From: an uncultured Aquimarina sp.
GTDB lineage: Bacteria > Bacteroidota > Bacteroidia > Flavobacteriales > Flavobacteriaceae
Assembly (NCBI GenBank): GCA_947496555.1
Contig: CANMDH010000028.1
Location: 1 to 64,000, forward strand
Direction of reading: 5' to 3'
Length of the DNA: 64,000 nt
The notes beneath the pieces were generated by a model, which was given only the letters and a program-made list of their open reading frames with translations, had not been told where the DNA came from and did no database searches. The translations under genes were made by a program, and so were the position numbers. This document shows positions 17,274-26,520 of the stretch, piece by piece. Each line of letters starts with the position of its first letter. Position 1 is the stretch's first letter.

Positions 17274-18665
17274 ATGAGCACATATGATATCATCGTTTTA
17301 GGAAGTGGCCCTGGTGGGTATGTTACTGCAATTAGAGCTTCTCAATTAGGTTTTAAAACTGCAATTATAGAAAAAGAAAGCTTAGGAGGTGTATGTTTAA
17401 ATTGGGGGTGTATTCCTACCAAAGCCTTATTAAAGAGTGCACAGGTATTCGATTATTTAAAGCATGCTTCAGATTATGGGCTTACGATAGAAAAGTTTGA
17501 TAAAGATTTTGATGCTGTAGTAAAACGAAGTCGCGGTGTTGCAGATGGAATGAGTAAAGGGGTTCAGTTCTTGATGAAAAAGAATAAAATCGATGTTATC
17601 CAAGGCTTTGGTAAGCTAAAAGCAAGTAACAAAGTTACAGTAACAGACGCCGATGGAAAATCTTCAGATTATGAAGCAAAACATATCATTATAGCCACAG
17701 GTGCAAGGTCAAGAGAATTACCAAATTTACCACAAGATGGTAAAAAAGTAATTGGATACCGAGAAGCCATGACACTAGAGTCGCAACCCAAGAAAATGAT
17801 CGTGGTAGGTTCTGGTGCAATTGGAGTAGAGTTTGCACACTTTTATAATGCAATGGGTACCGAAGTAACTATTGTAGAATTTTTACCTAACCTTGTTCCA
17901 CTTGAAGATGAAGAGGTTTCAAAGCAATTTGAGCGTAATTTCAAGAAAGCTGGGATCAAAGTAATGACCAATTCTTCCGTAGAAAGTGTAGATACTAGTG
18001 GTGATGGCGTAAAAGCTACCGTAAAAACCAAAAAAGGAGAAGAGATCCTTGAAGCCGATATTGTACTATCTGCGGTTGGAATTAAAACAAACATTGAAAA
18101 TATTGGATTAGAAGAATTAGGAATAGCAACAGATAGAGATAAAATCGTAGTAAACGATTGGTATCAAACTAATATTCCCGGTGTATATGCTATTGGTGAT
18201 GTAGCACCCGGTCCTGCTTTAGCCCACGTAGCTTCTGCTGAAGGGATTACATGTGTTGAAAAAATTGCAGGTATGCATGTAGAACCTATTGATTATGGCA
18301 ACATTCCTGGGTGTACCTATGCTACTCCCGAGATTGCCAGCGTAGGAATGACAGAAAAACAAGCCAAAGAGGCCGGTTATGAGCTGAAAATTGGTAAATT
18401 TCCTTTTTCTGCATCTGGTAAAGCAAGTGCCGCCGGAACCAAAGATGGTTTTGTAAAAGTGATATTTGATGCAAAGTATGGAGAATGGTTAGGTTGCCAT
18501 ATGATCGGTGCTGGAGTAACAGACATGATTGCCGAAGCGGTACTAGGTAGAAAGCTTGAAACTACAGGACACGAAGTGCTTAAAGCCATACACCCTCACC
18601 CTACTATGAGTGAAGCTGTGATGGAAGCTGTTGCAGATGCCTATGATGAAGTGATACATTTATAG
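17274..18665 (+). CDS. lpd: Dihydrolipoyl dehydrogenase
   Basis: 463 residues from ATG 17274 (an in-frame TTG three codons earlier is disregarded). FAD site GSGPGGYVTAIRA (near 11), redox disulfide GGVCLNWGCIPTK (39-51), NAD site VVGSGAIGVEFA (near 178), second FAD motif AIGDVAPGPALAH, and the dimer-interface HPHPTMSE with the catalytic His. It oxidises dihydrolipoamide for the pyruvate, oxoglutarate or glycine cleavage complexes. It is monocistronic, with no E2 gene near it. Confidence 0.95.
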   Translation: MSTYDIIVLGSGPGGYVTAIRASQLGFKTAIIEKESLGGVCLNWGCIPTKALLKSAQVFDYLKHASDYGLTIEKFDKDFDAVVKRSRGVADGMSKGVQFLMKKNKIDVIQGFGKLKASNKVTVTDADGKSSDYEAKHIIIATGARSRELPNLPQDGKKVIGYREAMTLESQPKKMIVVGSGAIGVEFAHFYNAMGTEVTIVEFLPNLVPLEDEEVSKQFERNFKKAGIKVMTNSSVESVDTSGDGVKATVKTKKGEEILEADIVLSAVGIKTNIENIGLEELGIATDRDKIVVNDWYQTNIPGVYAIGDVAPGPALAHVASAEGITCVEKIAGMHVEPIDYGNIPGCTYATPEIASVGMTEKQAKEAGYELKIGKFPFSASGKASAAGTKDGFVKVIFDAKYGEWLGCHMIGAGVTDMIAEAVLGRKLETTGHEVLKAIHPHPTMSEAVMEAVADAYDEVIHL

Positions 18666-18689
18666 AAAGAATATCATATTTTGACTTAA

Positions 18690-18725
18690 AAAATACCCTT
18701 CCGGAAATTGGTTGGGTATTTTTTA
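18690..18725 (+). terminator. Terminator of lpd
   Basis: AAATACCC (18691-18698) pairs with GGGTATT (18714-18720), then T-run. It overlaps the run-out of the convergent operon. Confidence 0.85.
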
Positions 18726-18734
18726 TATCTTTTT

Positions 18735-19460
18735 TCAGGATACTGGAACTAAATCACAATACCAAAAAGAAGTATCCCAATTTTTATCCTCATCATTTGT
18801 AAAACAATCATCATCATCAGATGGTTCATAACCCCGAAGCACCTTCTCTCCTATTTCAAAATTAATCGGTTGATTAAATATCGGGCCATCAAAAACAAAA
18901 GTATGAAACTCCCCATTTTCGCCGCAAGGATCTACATTTGACGGTAAATCATCAATAAATTTTTTATCCAAAATTCTTCCACAAAATGATTCATCCAAAT
19001 ATTTAGTATTTACACAAACGGTAATTGCTTTAAAACCTAAATCAATAAATTCAAAAAATAAATCTCTAGTATTCATTTTCCAAAGAGGAAATACAGCTTG
19101 AATTCCAACATTTTTTAACTGATCTTCTCGATAACTACGTAGATCCTCTAAAAAGATATCTCCAAAAACGCAATGTGTATTTCCCTCTTCTTTTAGTTGC
19201 ATTACAGATTTCTCCATAACCTGATTATACAGATTCATGGATACCTGCGCAGGGAGTTTTATTTTTTCTAATTGAATACCAATGCTACGAACTTGTTGAT
19301 CCAGTAATTCTTCGCGCAAGCCATGCATAGACACTCGCCCGTAATCTTGATTTACAGTGGTCAATAATTTAGAAATGTTATATTCTTTTTGCAGAAGTAT
19401 CTTATAGAGGGCCAAACTAGAATCCTTGCCACTGCTCCAATTAAAATATGTTTTATGCAT
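18735..19460 (-). CDS. PP-loop ATPase of the diphthine-ammonia-ligase-like family
   Basis: 241 residues. The N-terminal PP-loop SSGKDSSLALYKIL binds ATP (residues 8-21). Internal motifs HGLREELL and CVFGDIFLEDLR and the late EFHTFVFDGP are those of the MJ0570/diphthine-ammonia-ligase family. Bacteria lack diphthamide, so in this organism it must act on another substrate. It is last in an operon with aroQ, which ends 2 bases upstream. Confidence 0.85.
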   Translation of the reverse strand: MHKTYFNWSSGKDSSLALYKILLQKEYNISKLLTTVNQDYGRVSMHGLREELLDQQVRSIGIQLEKIKLPAQVSMNLYNQVMEKSVMQLKEEGNTHCVFGDIFLEDLRSYREDQLKNVGIQAVFPLWKMNTRDLFFEFIDLGFKAITVCVNTKYLDESFCGRILDKKFIDDLPSNVDPCGENGEFHTFVFDGPIFNQPINFEIGEKVLRGYEPSDDDDCFTNDEDKNWDTSFWYCDLVPVS

Positions 19461-19462
19461 TA

Positions 19463-19879
19463 CTAACTTAAAAAACTTTGGATCGCTAACTCATAGCTTT
19501 GCAATCCAAAACCGAGGATTACTCCCTTTGCATTAGGTGAGATATATGACTGGTGCCTAAATTCTTCTCGTCCAAATGTATTGGATATATGGACTTCTAC
19601 CACCGGCGTAGTTATGGCTTTTATGGCATCTCCTATTCCTATAGAGGTATGTGTATAAGCACCCGCATTAAGAATGACTCCGTCAAAGTCTTCATCTGCT
19701 TTTTGGATTTCGGTAATGATCTCACCTTCGATATTAGATTGAAAATAAGAAAGTTTTGTTTCGGAAAATTGAGACTGTAATGTAGCAAAAAAATCTTTAA
19801 AAGTTTGATCCCCATAAATACCTGGTTCTCTTTTACCAAGTAGATTTAGATTAGGGCCATTTATTATTAGTAGTTTCAT
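19463..19879 (-). CDS. aroQ: Type II 3-dehydroquinate dehydratase
   Basis: 138 residues, usual length of the type II dodecamer. INGPNLNLLGKREPGIYG holds the active-site Arg and Tyr; NAGAYTHTS, EVHISN (catalytic His) and FGREEFRHQSY complete the site. It converts 3-dehydroquinate to 3-dehydroshikimate in the shikimate pathway. It overlaps the barrel gene upstream by 4 bases and precedes the PP-loop gene by 2 bases. Confidence 0.96.
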   Translation of the reverse strand: MKLLIINGPNLNLLGKREPGIYGDQTFKDFFATLQSQFSETKLSYFQSNIEGEIITEIQKADEDFDGVILNAGAYTHTSIGIGDAIKAITTPVVEVHISNTFGREEFRHQSYISPNAKGVILGFGLQSYELAIQSFLS

Positions 19880-20508
19880 TGTTGTACAGCTGGTTCTTGT
19901 CTTCTGTTATTTTTTGTTTTGAATAAATATCCAACGGACAGTTGTAATAGCGACGTGTTTGCTGAGATATCAAATACATCTGTATCTAATACTACTTCAC
20001 TTAATCCTAAAACATAATGTAATTGAAAAAATAAGCCACTTTCGGCTTTGTATCCTGCTCCAAAGTTCCACCCAAAATCAAAATCATTAAAGCTATCAAA
20101 AAACTCATTATTTGAATCCTCATCAGACTCTGTTGAACTTGCCAAAGTAGCAAATCTAGGTCCTGTTTCAAAACTAAATCTCGGTGTAAAATAGTATTTA
20201 GCAATTATAGGTAAAGTTAAGTAGTTAAGGCTAATCGTATTCTCTACTCCACTCTCTTCTATTGTATATCCTTGTGCAGAATACAGTAGTTCTGTCTGTA
20301 TATAAAATCGTTGAGTAACAGGAAATTCTATGACAGCCCCCAAATGCATACGCACTCTAGCATCTATATTGTCATAACTACCGGTAACAGTACTATAATT
20401 TAATCCAACCTTAAAACCTGCTCGGGTATATAATGGATCATCATCCTGACCTTGTAGTGAAAAAATGGAAATAATTGATATCGTAAGTATGAGAATTTTC
20501 TTTTTCAT
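19876..20508 (-). CDS. PorT-like outer-membrane beta-barrel protein
   Basis: 210 residues from ATG 20508 (MKKKILILTISI); a longer frame starts 7 codons earlier. Signal peptide cut after about residue 20 (SLQGQ). The rest is strands of alternating aromatic and polar residues (FKVGLNYSTV, FYIQTELLYSAQGY, LPIIAKYYFTPRFSFETGP), the pattern of the porin-T/outer-membrane barrel family. Function unknown. It leads an operon with aroQ, overlapping it by 4 bases. Confidence 0.85.
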   Translation of the reverse strand: MKKKILILTISIISIFSLQGQDDDPLYTRAGFKVGLNYSTVTGSYDNIDARVRMHLGAVIEFPVTQRFYIQTELLYSAQGYTIEESGVENTISLNYLTLPIIAKYYFTPRFSFETGPRFATLASSTESDEDSNNEFFDSFNDFDFGWNFGAGYKAESGLFFQLHYVLGLSEVVLDTDVFDISANTSLLQLSVGYLFKTKNNRRQEPAVQQ

Positions 20509-20716
20509 AATAACTTTATAACTACTCAAAAGTAGTTTTATTTTTTAAAATTATAGATCAATGCACAAATTATTTGATTTTTTGTTAATTCCTGGCAACC
20601 CTCTGTTTTCCAAGCTCAAAACCCGATGTACAGCTATTATTCATCGATTAAATGCTAAAAATTTACATTTTTTTAACGTTTTGTACAAGTAATTTATATA
20701 GATTAGCACCAACTTT

Positions 20717-20772
20717 AAACAAACAATTATTATGAAAAAACTAATGTTAACTACTTTGGCAGTAGTAAGTTT
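20717..20772 (+). repeat. Direct repeat, copy 1: leader and signal peptide of barrel genes
   Basis: 56 bases identical to 21479-21534 except for two bases. They span the 3' end of the leader and the codons of the signal peptide MKKLMLT-LAVVSF. Confidence 0.9.
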
Positions 20773-21298
20773 TATGTTTGCAAACGCTCAAGATGGTGGT
20801 GGGCAAACTGCAAAAGGAAAATGGTTAGTTGAAGCTAATACAGGTTTTGGCGGATTTGGTGCCGCCCCTGGTATTGGAATCGGTCATACCGCTAGTACTG
20901 GTATCCAATTTTATAGTATCAAAGATACTGGAACTGGATTCAATTTTGGGGGTGAAGCAGGTTATTTTGTTATGGATGATCTAGCAATCAAATTAGGACT
21001 TGGATATGGTTCTTTTAGCCCGGATTCTGATTTGCTTGAAGATATTAATACTTTTAGTTATAAAATTGGTGCAAAGTATTATATCATGAGTAAAATACCC
21101 GTACAAGTTGATTATACTGGATCAAGCATTAAAGATTTTGATGATGACCCCTCATTTATAGGATTACAAGGGGGGTATGCATGGTTCTTAGGTGATATGG
21201 TAAGTATTGAACCGGGTCTTAGATATAATTTAACTACCGATGATGAAGTTGCAGAAAGCTTCTTACAATTAAACGTTGGATTCGCTTTGTATTTCTAA
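20732..21298 (+). CDS. Outer-membrane beta-barrel protein, paralogue 1
   Basis: 188 residues. Signal peptide MKKLMLTTLAVVSFMFANAQ, then eight or so barrel strands (LVEANTGFGGFG, NFGGEAGYFVMDDLAIKLGLGYGSF, YKIGAKYYIM, LQLNVGFALYF with terminal Phe). It is a small outer-membrane barrel of unknown function. Its signal peptide and leader are nearly the same as those of the next gene, so the two arose by tandem duplication and then diverged in the mature part. A perfect terminator follows. Confidence 0.85.
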   Translation: MKKLMLTTLAVVSFMFANAQDGGGQTAKGKWLVEANTGFGGFGAAPGIGIGHTASTGIQFYSIKDTGTGFNFGGEAGYFVMDDLAIKLGLGYGSFSPDSDLLEDINTFSYKIGAKYYIMSKIPVQVDYTGSSIKDFDDDPSFIGLQGGYAWFLGDMVSIEPGLRYNLTTDDEVAESFLQLNVGFALYF

Positions 21299-21322
21299 GA
21301 AATTAAAACCTTATAGTATATT

Positions 21323-21354
21323 AAACCATCCTGGCATACCAGGATGGTTTTTTT
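21323..21354 (+). terminator. Terminator of barrel paralogue 1
   Basis: Twelve-base perfect stem AAACCATCCTGG (21323-21334) / CCAGGATGGTTT (21339-21350) with four-base loop and T-run. Confidence 0.95.
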
Positions 21355-21478
21355 GTTATTCTATAATTTTAATAAAATAAACAGACCTTGTAAGAATTAA
21401 TTTACCGATCAGAATGGAAAATTTGGTTTTCTTTTAACTTTTAATGTAAGCAAATTATATAGTTTAGCCCCTAACTTA

Positions 21479-21534
21479 AAACAAACAATTATTATGAAAA
21501 AACTAATGTTAACTGCTTTGGCGGTAGTAAGTTT
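21479..21534 (+). repeat. Direct repeat, copy 2: leader and signal peptide of barrel genes
   Basis: Second copy of the 56-base repeat seen at 20717-20772, differing at two positions. Confidence 0.9.
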
Positions 21535-22081
21535 CACATTCGCAAATGCCCAAGACGGAACAAGCGGAAGTGAAGGTTTTACAAAAGGAGATGTTTTTAT
21601 TTCTGGTTCCTTTGGGTTCAACACATCATCTACAGGGGATAATAAAACGAACTCTTTTGAAATATCTCCAAGAGCGGGATATTTTGTTTCTGAAAACTTT
21701 GCCATTGGTGGAAGGGTTGGTTACCAAAGTATTTCACAAGAAAATAATGTAGGCGACTTTGATACCAATATTTTTAGCATTGGGGGATTAGGGAGATATT
21801 ACTTCACTCCTGCAAATAAGTTCTCTATTTTTGGTGAACTAGGCCTTGATTATTTTTCTATCAATACTGATAACGGAACCTTAGACACCACTACAGACGG
21901 ATTTGGCGTTGGAGTTATCCCTGGGGTAAGTTACTTTTTGAGTAGTAATTTTGCTCTAGAAGCCACTTGGGGTTTGTTGTCTTACTCTACATCAAACCCA
22001 GAACAAGGAGAATCTACCGACAATTTTGTTATAGGTTTAAATTTGGATGATATTAACTTAGGTCTGGTTTATAAATTCTAA
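21494..22081 (+). CDS. Outer-membrane beta-barrel protein, paralogue 2
   Basis: 195 residues. Signal peptide MKKLMLTALAVVSFTFANAQ. Strands such as FISGSFGFNTSS, FEISPRAGYFVSENFAIGGRVGYQS and GLGRYYFTPANKFSIFGELGLDYFS alternate aromatic and small residues. The end INLGLVYKF with terminal Phe is the usual barrel closing signal. Function unknown. The leader matches that of paralogue 1, 762 bases upstream. Confidence 0.85.
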   Translation: MKKLMLTALAVVSFTFANAQDGTSGSEGFTKGDVFISGSFGFNTSSTGDNKTNSFEISPRAGYFVSENFAIGGRVGYQSISQENNVGDFDTNIFSIGGLGRYYFTPANKFSIFGELGLDYFSINTDNGTLDTTTDGFGVGVIPGVSYFLSSNFALEATWGLLSYSTSNPEQGESTDNFVIGLNLDDINLGLVYKF

Positions 22082-22104
22082 AAAACTTTAGTTTTAATCA
22101 TAAT

Positions 22105-22138
22105 AACCATTCTGATGCGTCGGGATGGTTTTTCTTTT
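22105..22138 (+). terminator. Terminator of barrel paralogue 2
   Basis: AACCAT (22105-22110) pairs with ATGGTT (22125-22130) with additional wobble pairs inside, then T-run. The in-frame ATG at 22125 lies within it, which argues for the later start of the next gene. Confidence 0.8.
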
Positions 22139-22151
22139 TATATTAGTGATA

Positions 22152-23048
22152 ATGAAATGGGAACATGCTATAAAAGACTATGTGCATTACTTAAGAATAG
22201 AAAGAGGACTTTCAGAAAATTCTATTATTAATTACACTTTAGACCTTAAACGTTTACTTACTTTCCTTGAAAACTCTGAAATCAAGGCCTCTCCTATTTC
22301 TATTGAAAAAGATATCCTGCAACAATTTGTTTTTGAAACAGCCAAACTTGTAAATGCGCGTTCGCAATCCAGAATTATTTCTGGGCTAAAAAGTTTTTTT
22401 AATTATTTGGTTTTTGAAGACTATCGAGAATCAAATCCTATGGAGCTTATAGAATCCCCCAAAATAGGCAGAAAACTTCCCGATACATTATCTGTTGAAG
22501 AAATAGATCAAATTATTGCCCAAATTGACCTGAGCAAACCCGAAGGAGAGCGCAATCGCGCCATTATAGAAACACTATACGGCTGCGGATTACGGGTAAC
22601 CGAATTAACCGAACTAAGATTGTCAAATCTTTTTTTTGAAGAAGGTTATATTAGCGTGACCGGTAAAGGTGATAAGCAACGGTTTGTGCCTATTGGAGAA
22701 ACCACTCAAAAATATATCAACATTTATGCTAGCCAAATTAGAAATCATATCAACATAAAGAAAGGCCACGAAGATACTTTATTTTTAAACCGACGAGGAC
22801 GTCAGCTTACCAGAGCCATGATTTTTACAATGATTAAACGTTTGGTAGAAAAAGCAGGGATTCATAAAAAGGTAAGTCCGCATACTTTTAGACATTCTTT
22901 TGCCACACATTTATTAGAAAATGGTGCAGATTTAAGAGCAATACAACTAATGCTAGGCCATGAAAGCATTACTACCACAGAAATCTACATGCATGTAGAT
23001 CGACGTCATTTAAGTGAAGTTATGAATAATTTTCATCCAAGAAGATAA
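22152..23048 (+). CDS. xerD: Site-specific tyrosine recombinase XerD
   Basis: 298 residues from ATG 22152; the earlier ATG at 22125 is part of a terminator. N-terminal SAM-like core-binding domain (YVHYLRIERGLSENS), then the catalytic domain: Arg in YGCGLRVTEL, Lys in TGKGDKQR, HTFRHSFATH, LGHESITTTEIY with His and the nucleophilic Tyr. It resolves chromosome dimers at dif with XerC. It starts a plus-strand run with the two genes behind it. Confidence 0.95.
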   Translation: MKWEHAIKDYVHYLRIERGLSENSIINYTLDLKRLLTFLENSEIKASPISIEKDILQQFVFETAKLVNARSQSRIISGLKSFFNYLVFEDYRESNPMELIESPKIGRKLPDTLSVEEIDQIIAQIDLSKPEGERNRAIIETLYGCGLRVTELTELRLSNLFFEEGYISVTGKGDKQRFVPIGETTQKYINIYASQIRNHINIKKGHEDTLFLNRRGRQLTRAMIFTMIKRLVEKAGIHKKVSPHTFRHSFATHLLENGADLRAIQLMLGHESITTTEIYMHVDRRHLSEVMNNFHPRR

Positions 23049-23049
23049 T

Positions 23050-24006
23050 ATGATATCAAAATGCTTAAGAATATTCTGCTTGTTCATTTTGTTCTTATGC
23101 CACGTCGTTTTACATGCTCAAAGGCTAAATCTTGAAGGGGGTGTTCTTTTAAACGCCCAAATTACTCTTGGAAATCAAAATCAATGGTTAAAATTTGGTG
23201 TTTTTGGTTTTGGGGCACTTAACTATGGAGATATCTCATTAGAAAGTGGGGTTTCTTTTGCTTCGTATCAATTTTTAAAACGACATACTGTAAAAACTTC
23301 TGGACTAGCTTATTCGTATGAGTTTTTTGCCCTTGGCGGAATTGGAAAGAACACAAACTTACTAGGGGCGTCCGTCTCAAACATGAATACTTCTCTTATT
23401 TTTAACCCAACAGGAAAAGGAGGTTTCAACGGGTTGGGTTTTGGTTTTAGCAAAGACATTTTACCCAAAACTTTAAAATCATATGGGCTCAAGCGAGGCG
23501 CATTATATATGCGGTTTAGTAATTCAGACCATAATATCCATCTTACGTTCTTGAATGACTTCAAAATTGGTTGGTTTAAGGGTGCTGGTACTGATTATGG
23601 AGTAACAGGAACTTTGAACATTGGGTTCACTAAAATACATGATCCCGAAACCATCTATCAACTTGGCTTAGGTATTGATCTCTTTACTCCAAGACCGGAC
23701 TACAGTCTATCGCCAAGAAACCCTGTTAATTCGGACGATGGACGTAAAAATGTTTGGTTTACACTCCCTCCCATCAATGATCTTTTTTATGGAAATCTAT
23801 ACGGATACGGAACGTATCAGGAAGATTATTATTCTGTTCATTTAAAACTAGGCTCCAATAGTCAAAAGGCAGGAGCATACATTCAAAACAAATTACATGA
23901 TGGTCTAGGATTAAACCCTCGTTTTCCTTGGCAAGTTGAAACCAAAGATAAATTATATATAGAAATTACAAGTGATGTACTCTTAGAGAGCGTAAGCAAT
24001 GATTAA
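23050..24006 (+). CDS. Secreted protein with polymorphic toxin type 23-like domain
   Basis: 318 residues with a signal peptide (LFILFLCHVVLHAQ, cut near 24). The N-terminal half is strand-rich and glycine-rich, as in an outer-membrane barrel. The C-terminal half has LNDFKIGWFKGAGTDYGVTG, LFYGNLYGYGTYQ, and YIQNKLHDGLGLNPRFPW (about 277-294), which resemble the Ntox23-type domain of Bacteroidota. The match is from memory and not certain; the alternative is a barrel-like protein with no toxic function. It starts 1 base after xerD and overlaps the next gene by 8 bases. Confidence 0.6.
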   Translation: MISKCLRIFCLFILFLCHVVLHAQRLNLEGGVLLNAQITLGNQNQWLKFGVFGFGALNYGDISLESGVSFASYQFLKRHTVKTSGLAYSYEFFALGGIGKNTNLLGASVSNMNTSLIFNPTGKGGFNGLGFGFSKDILPKTLKSYGLKRGALYMRFSNSDHNIHLTFLNDFKIGWFKGAGTDYGVTGTLNIGFTKIHDPETIYQLGLGIDLFTPRPDYSLSPRNPVNSDDGRKNVWFTLPPINDLFYGNLYGYGTYQEDYYSVHLKLGSNSQKAGAYIQNKLHDGLGLNPRFPWQVETKDKLYIEITSDVLLESVSND

Positions 24007-24940
24007 AAATCAAACAAAATATATACTACTTTTAATTAGTACTGTAATAATAAACAGCTGCACCACTTATATCAACTTTTACAGTAAAACCTTTACAGAA
24101 ATTCCGAAAAAAAACATGCCTGTTCATAGGTTAGATTTAAGTAATCAAGACTTAGATTCGTTACCAAATAGCATTATTTCAAAAATGAAGGATTTAAAAA
24201 TGCTGGATTTAAGTGGAAATCCCAAATTGGATCTCGAAAAAGTCTTCAAAAAAATACCATTTCGTAACAACTTAGAAATCCTGACTTTGGACAGTCTAGA
24301 CATAACATATCTACCAAAATCTATTCAAGAATTTACTAACCTCAAACAACTTTCATTAGCATACAATCCCAAGTTGGACATTGAACAAACAATAAGTCAT
24401 GTATCTAAGCTCCCTTTGGAGTTTTTAAGTCTGAAAGGTAATAATATTGAAATCTTACCTGATAATATTATTGAGGTAACATCGGTAAAAGATCTTAATT
24501 TATCTTATAACAAGCTAAGGGATAGTATAAACTACAAATTACTGGGTAGACTCCCGAATTTATATTCTTTATGGATCGATCATAACAAATTAAAAATGTT
24601 ACCGAGTAGCATTGGCCAGGTAAATCAAATTCGATTTTTATACATAGATCATAACGAGCTAAGGGAACTGCCTACAGCGATGTCTGATATGAAAACCTGG
24701 GTTGTTCATGCAGGCTATAATAAGTTTACAAAGCTTCCCGAGGTTTTTACAAAGATGCAATCCTTATTTATGGTACACATCAATAATAATGAGATACGTC
24801 AAATTCCTGAAGTGTATAATACAGAAAAATATCCCTTGGCTGGACTTATTTTAGACAACAATCCTATCGACCCCCAAGAAAAAACAAAAGCCAAAAAGCT
24901 TTTTAAAGGCTTCTTTCTACTTTCTTTTGAACAAAAATGA
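23999..24940 (+). CDS. Leucine-rich-repeat lipoprotein
   Basis: 313 residues. Signal peptide with lipobox INSC (18-21). About nine leucine-rich repeats of the short L..LPxxI type run from 44 to 290 (LDLSNQDLDSLPNSI, LWIDHNKLKMLPSSIGQV, LYIDHNELRELPTAMSDM). These form a curved binding surface exposed to the envelope. Its start overlaps the toxin-23-like gene by 8 bases, so the products are made together; binding of the neighbour's product is an inference only. Confidence 0.9.
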   Translation: MIKNQTKYILLLISTVIINSCTTYINFYSKTFTEIPKKNMPVHRLDLSNQDLDSLPNSIISKMKDLKMLDLSGNPKLDLEKVFKKIPFRNNLEILTLDSLDITYLPKSIQEFTNLKQLSLAYNPKLDIEQTISHVSKLPLEFLSLKGNNIEILPDNIIEVTSVKDLNLSYNKLRDSINYKLLGRLPNLYSLWIDHNKLKMLPSSIGQVNQIRFLYIDHNELRELPTAMSDMKTWVVHAGYNKFTKLPEVFTKMQSLFMVHINNNEIRQIPEVYNTEKYPLAGLILDNNPIDPQEKTKAKKLFKGFFLLSFEQK

Positions 24941-24987
24941 AAGTGATTACTGTATAAAAACACTATTTTTTGATAAACTTAAATTCA

Positions 24988-26520
24988 TTAAGAATTCGGG
25001 CTGGGTGCTTCAGGTTGATTAAACAGTTCTAGATACGCATTCCCAATATTTGAAATGATATCACTTGCTATAGTGGCTTCAAAACCAGTTTTTTGTGCAG
25101 CTATATCTCCTGCACTTCCATGCAAATAAACACCAAAAACACTAGCATGCAAAGGGCTATAACCTTGTGATAATAAACCAGTGATTATTCCGGTTAATAC
25201 ATCACCACTGCCAGCAGTTGCCATTCCTGGATTTCCTGTATTATTTACATAAAGTTGATCCTTAAAAACCGTAATAGAATTGGCTCCTTTAATAACCACA
25301 ATGCAATCATATTTTTTTGAAAACTCTCTTACTTTATCAAGTTTATCAAAATCGTCTTTCCACTTGCCTACCAACCTTTCAAGTTCTTTAGGGTGTGGAG
25401 TTAGTATAGTTTGAGATGCTAAAGAATTAAGAAATTCAGGATGTTTTGCCAAAATATTAATTCCATCAGCATCGATTATAAGCGGCGCTTTATTTTCTTT
25501 TAAAAAAGCTCCAAAAGCTTTTATTGTTTTATCATTCGTTCCTAATCCGATTCCAATGCCTATTGAAGATGGTTCAAAGTCTAATTCTATTTCTGATAAT
25601 TCATCATCATCATCAGTAATAACCATTGCCTCTGGAACTGCTACCTGCATAGTTGTATAACCACATTCAGGAATGTATGCAGTAGCAAGGCCTGCTCCTA
25701 TCTTTAAGGCAGCTTTGGTCGCCAAAGTAACACTTCCTATTTTACCATAACTCCCTCCAATCAATACACAATGTCCATAAGTACCTTTATGACTATATTT
25801 ATGCCTTGAGCGATATAAAGGTAAAACTTCATTTTTACCAATTAACTCTGCAACTCCGGGGTTTTTCAATAAAAAATCTCTATTCAATCCAATATCAATT
25901 ATTTCAACGTCTCTAGAATAAATTCCCGTTTGCGGTAAGAAGAAAATCAGTTTTGGTAATTGAAAGGTAATCGTTACATCTGCAAATATCACCTCATTAG
26001 GATCATCGGGTGCTTTATCAGAATATACCCCCGAAGGAACATCAATAGAAAGTGTGAAACTCCTAGAATTATTAATATGTTTGAATAAAGAACCAACCCA
26101 TGGCATCAAAGGCCGGTTAAGACCAATACCAAAAATAGCATCAATAACCATATCTTGATGTCCTATAACAGGAAAGTCTTCCTCAGATTTTAGTTGTAAA
26201 GGCCATTCACTTGCTACTTCTTTAAGACGATCATAATTAACCAAAAAATCTTTGGATCTATTATCACTAAAATTTACAACATACGTTTGCACCTTATAAC
26301 CATACTCTACCAATAATCTGGAAACTACCAGACCATCACCTCCATTATTGCCTATACCACAAAAAACATGTATTGGGATTGATGAGCCTTGTAATCTATT
26401 ATGAATTAGATCAAATACTTTTGTAGCTGCTCGCTCCATTAATTCCAAAGAGCTTATTTTCTCTAATTTTATGGTGGCTTCATCGGCCATACGCATCTGT
26501 TGCGCAGATAATATTTTCAT
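24988..26520 (-). CDS. nnr: Bifunctional NAD(P)H-hydrate epimerase / ADP-dependent dehydratase
   Basis: 510 residues from ATG 26520 (MKILSAQQMRMADE). N-terminal YjeF epimerase half (about 1-210): CGIGNNGGDGLVV, DAIFGIGLNRPL, SIDVPSGVYSD. C-terminal YjeF/CARKD dehydratase half (about 230-500): GSYGKIGSVTLA, ILTPHPKEL, VVIKGANSI, and the NPGMATAGSGDVLTGI motif. It repairs damaged NAD(P)HX. A long leader with the start of the thr operon lies on the other strand. Confidence 0.94.
   Translation of the reverse strand: MKILSAQQMRMADEATIKLEKISSLELMERAATKVFDLIHNRLQGSSIPIHVFCGIGNNGGDGLVVSRLLVEYGYKVQTYVVNFSDNRSKDFLVNYDRLKEVASEWPLQLKSEEDFPVIGHQDMVIDAIFGIGLNRPLMPWVGSLFKHINNSRSFTLSIDVPSGVYSDKAPDDPNEVIFADVTITFQLPKLIFFLPQTGIYSRDVEIIDIGLNRDFLLKNPGVAELIGKNEVLPLYRSRHKYSHKGTYGHCVLIGGSYGKIGSVTLATKAALKIGAGLATAYIPECGYTTMQVAVPEAMVITDDDDELSEIELDFEPSSIGIGIGLGTNDKTIKAFGAFLKENKAPLIIDADGINILAKHPEFLNSLASQTILTPHPKELERLVGKWKDDFDKLDKVREFSKKYDCIVVIKGANSITVFKDQLYVNNTGNPGMATAGSGDVLTGIITGLLSQGYSPLHASVFGVYLHGSAGDIAAQKTGFEATIASDIISNIGNAYLELFNQPEAPSPNS

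Noticed and set aside
22125-22151. ATG at 22125 as the xerD start
   Set aside because: It lies in the terminator of the previous gene, and the family begins at the later ATG.
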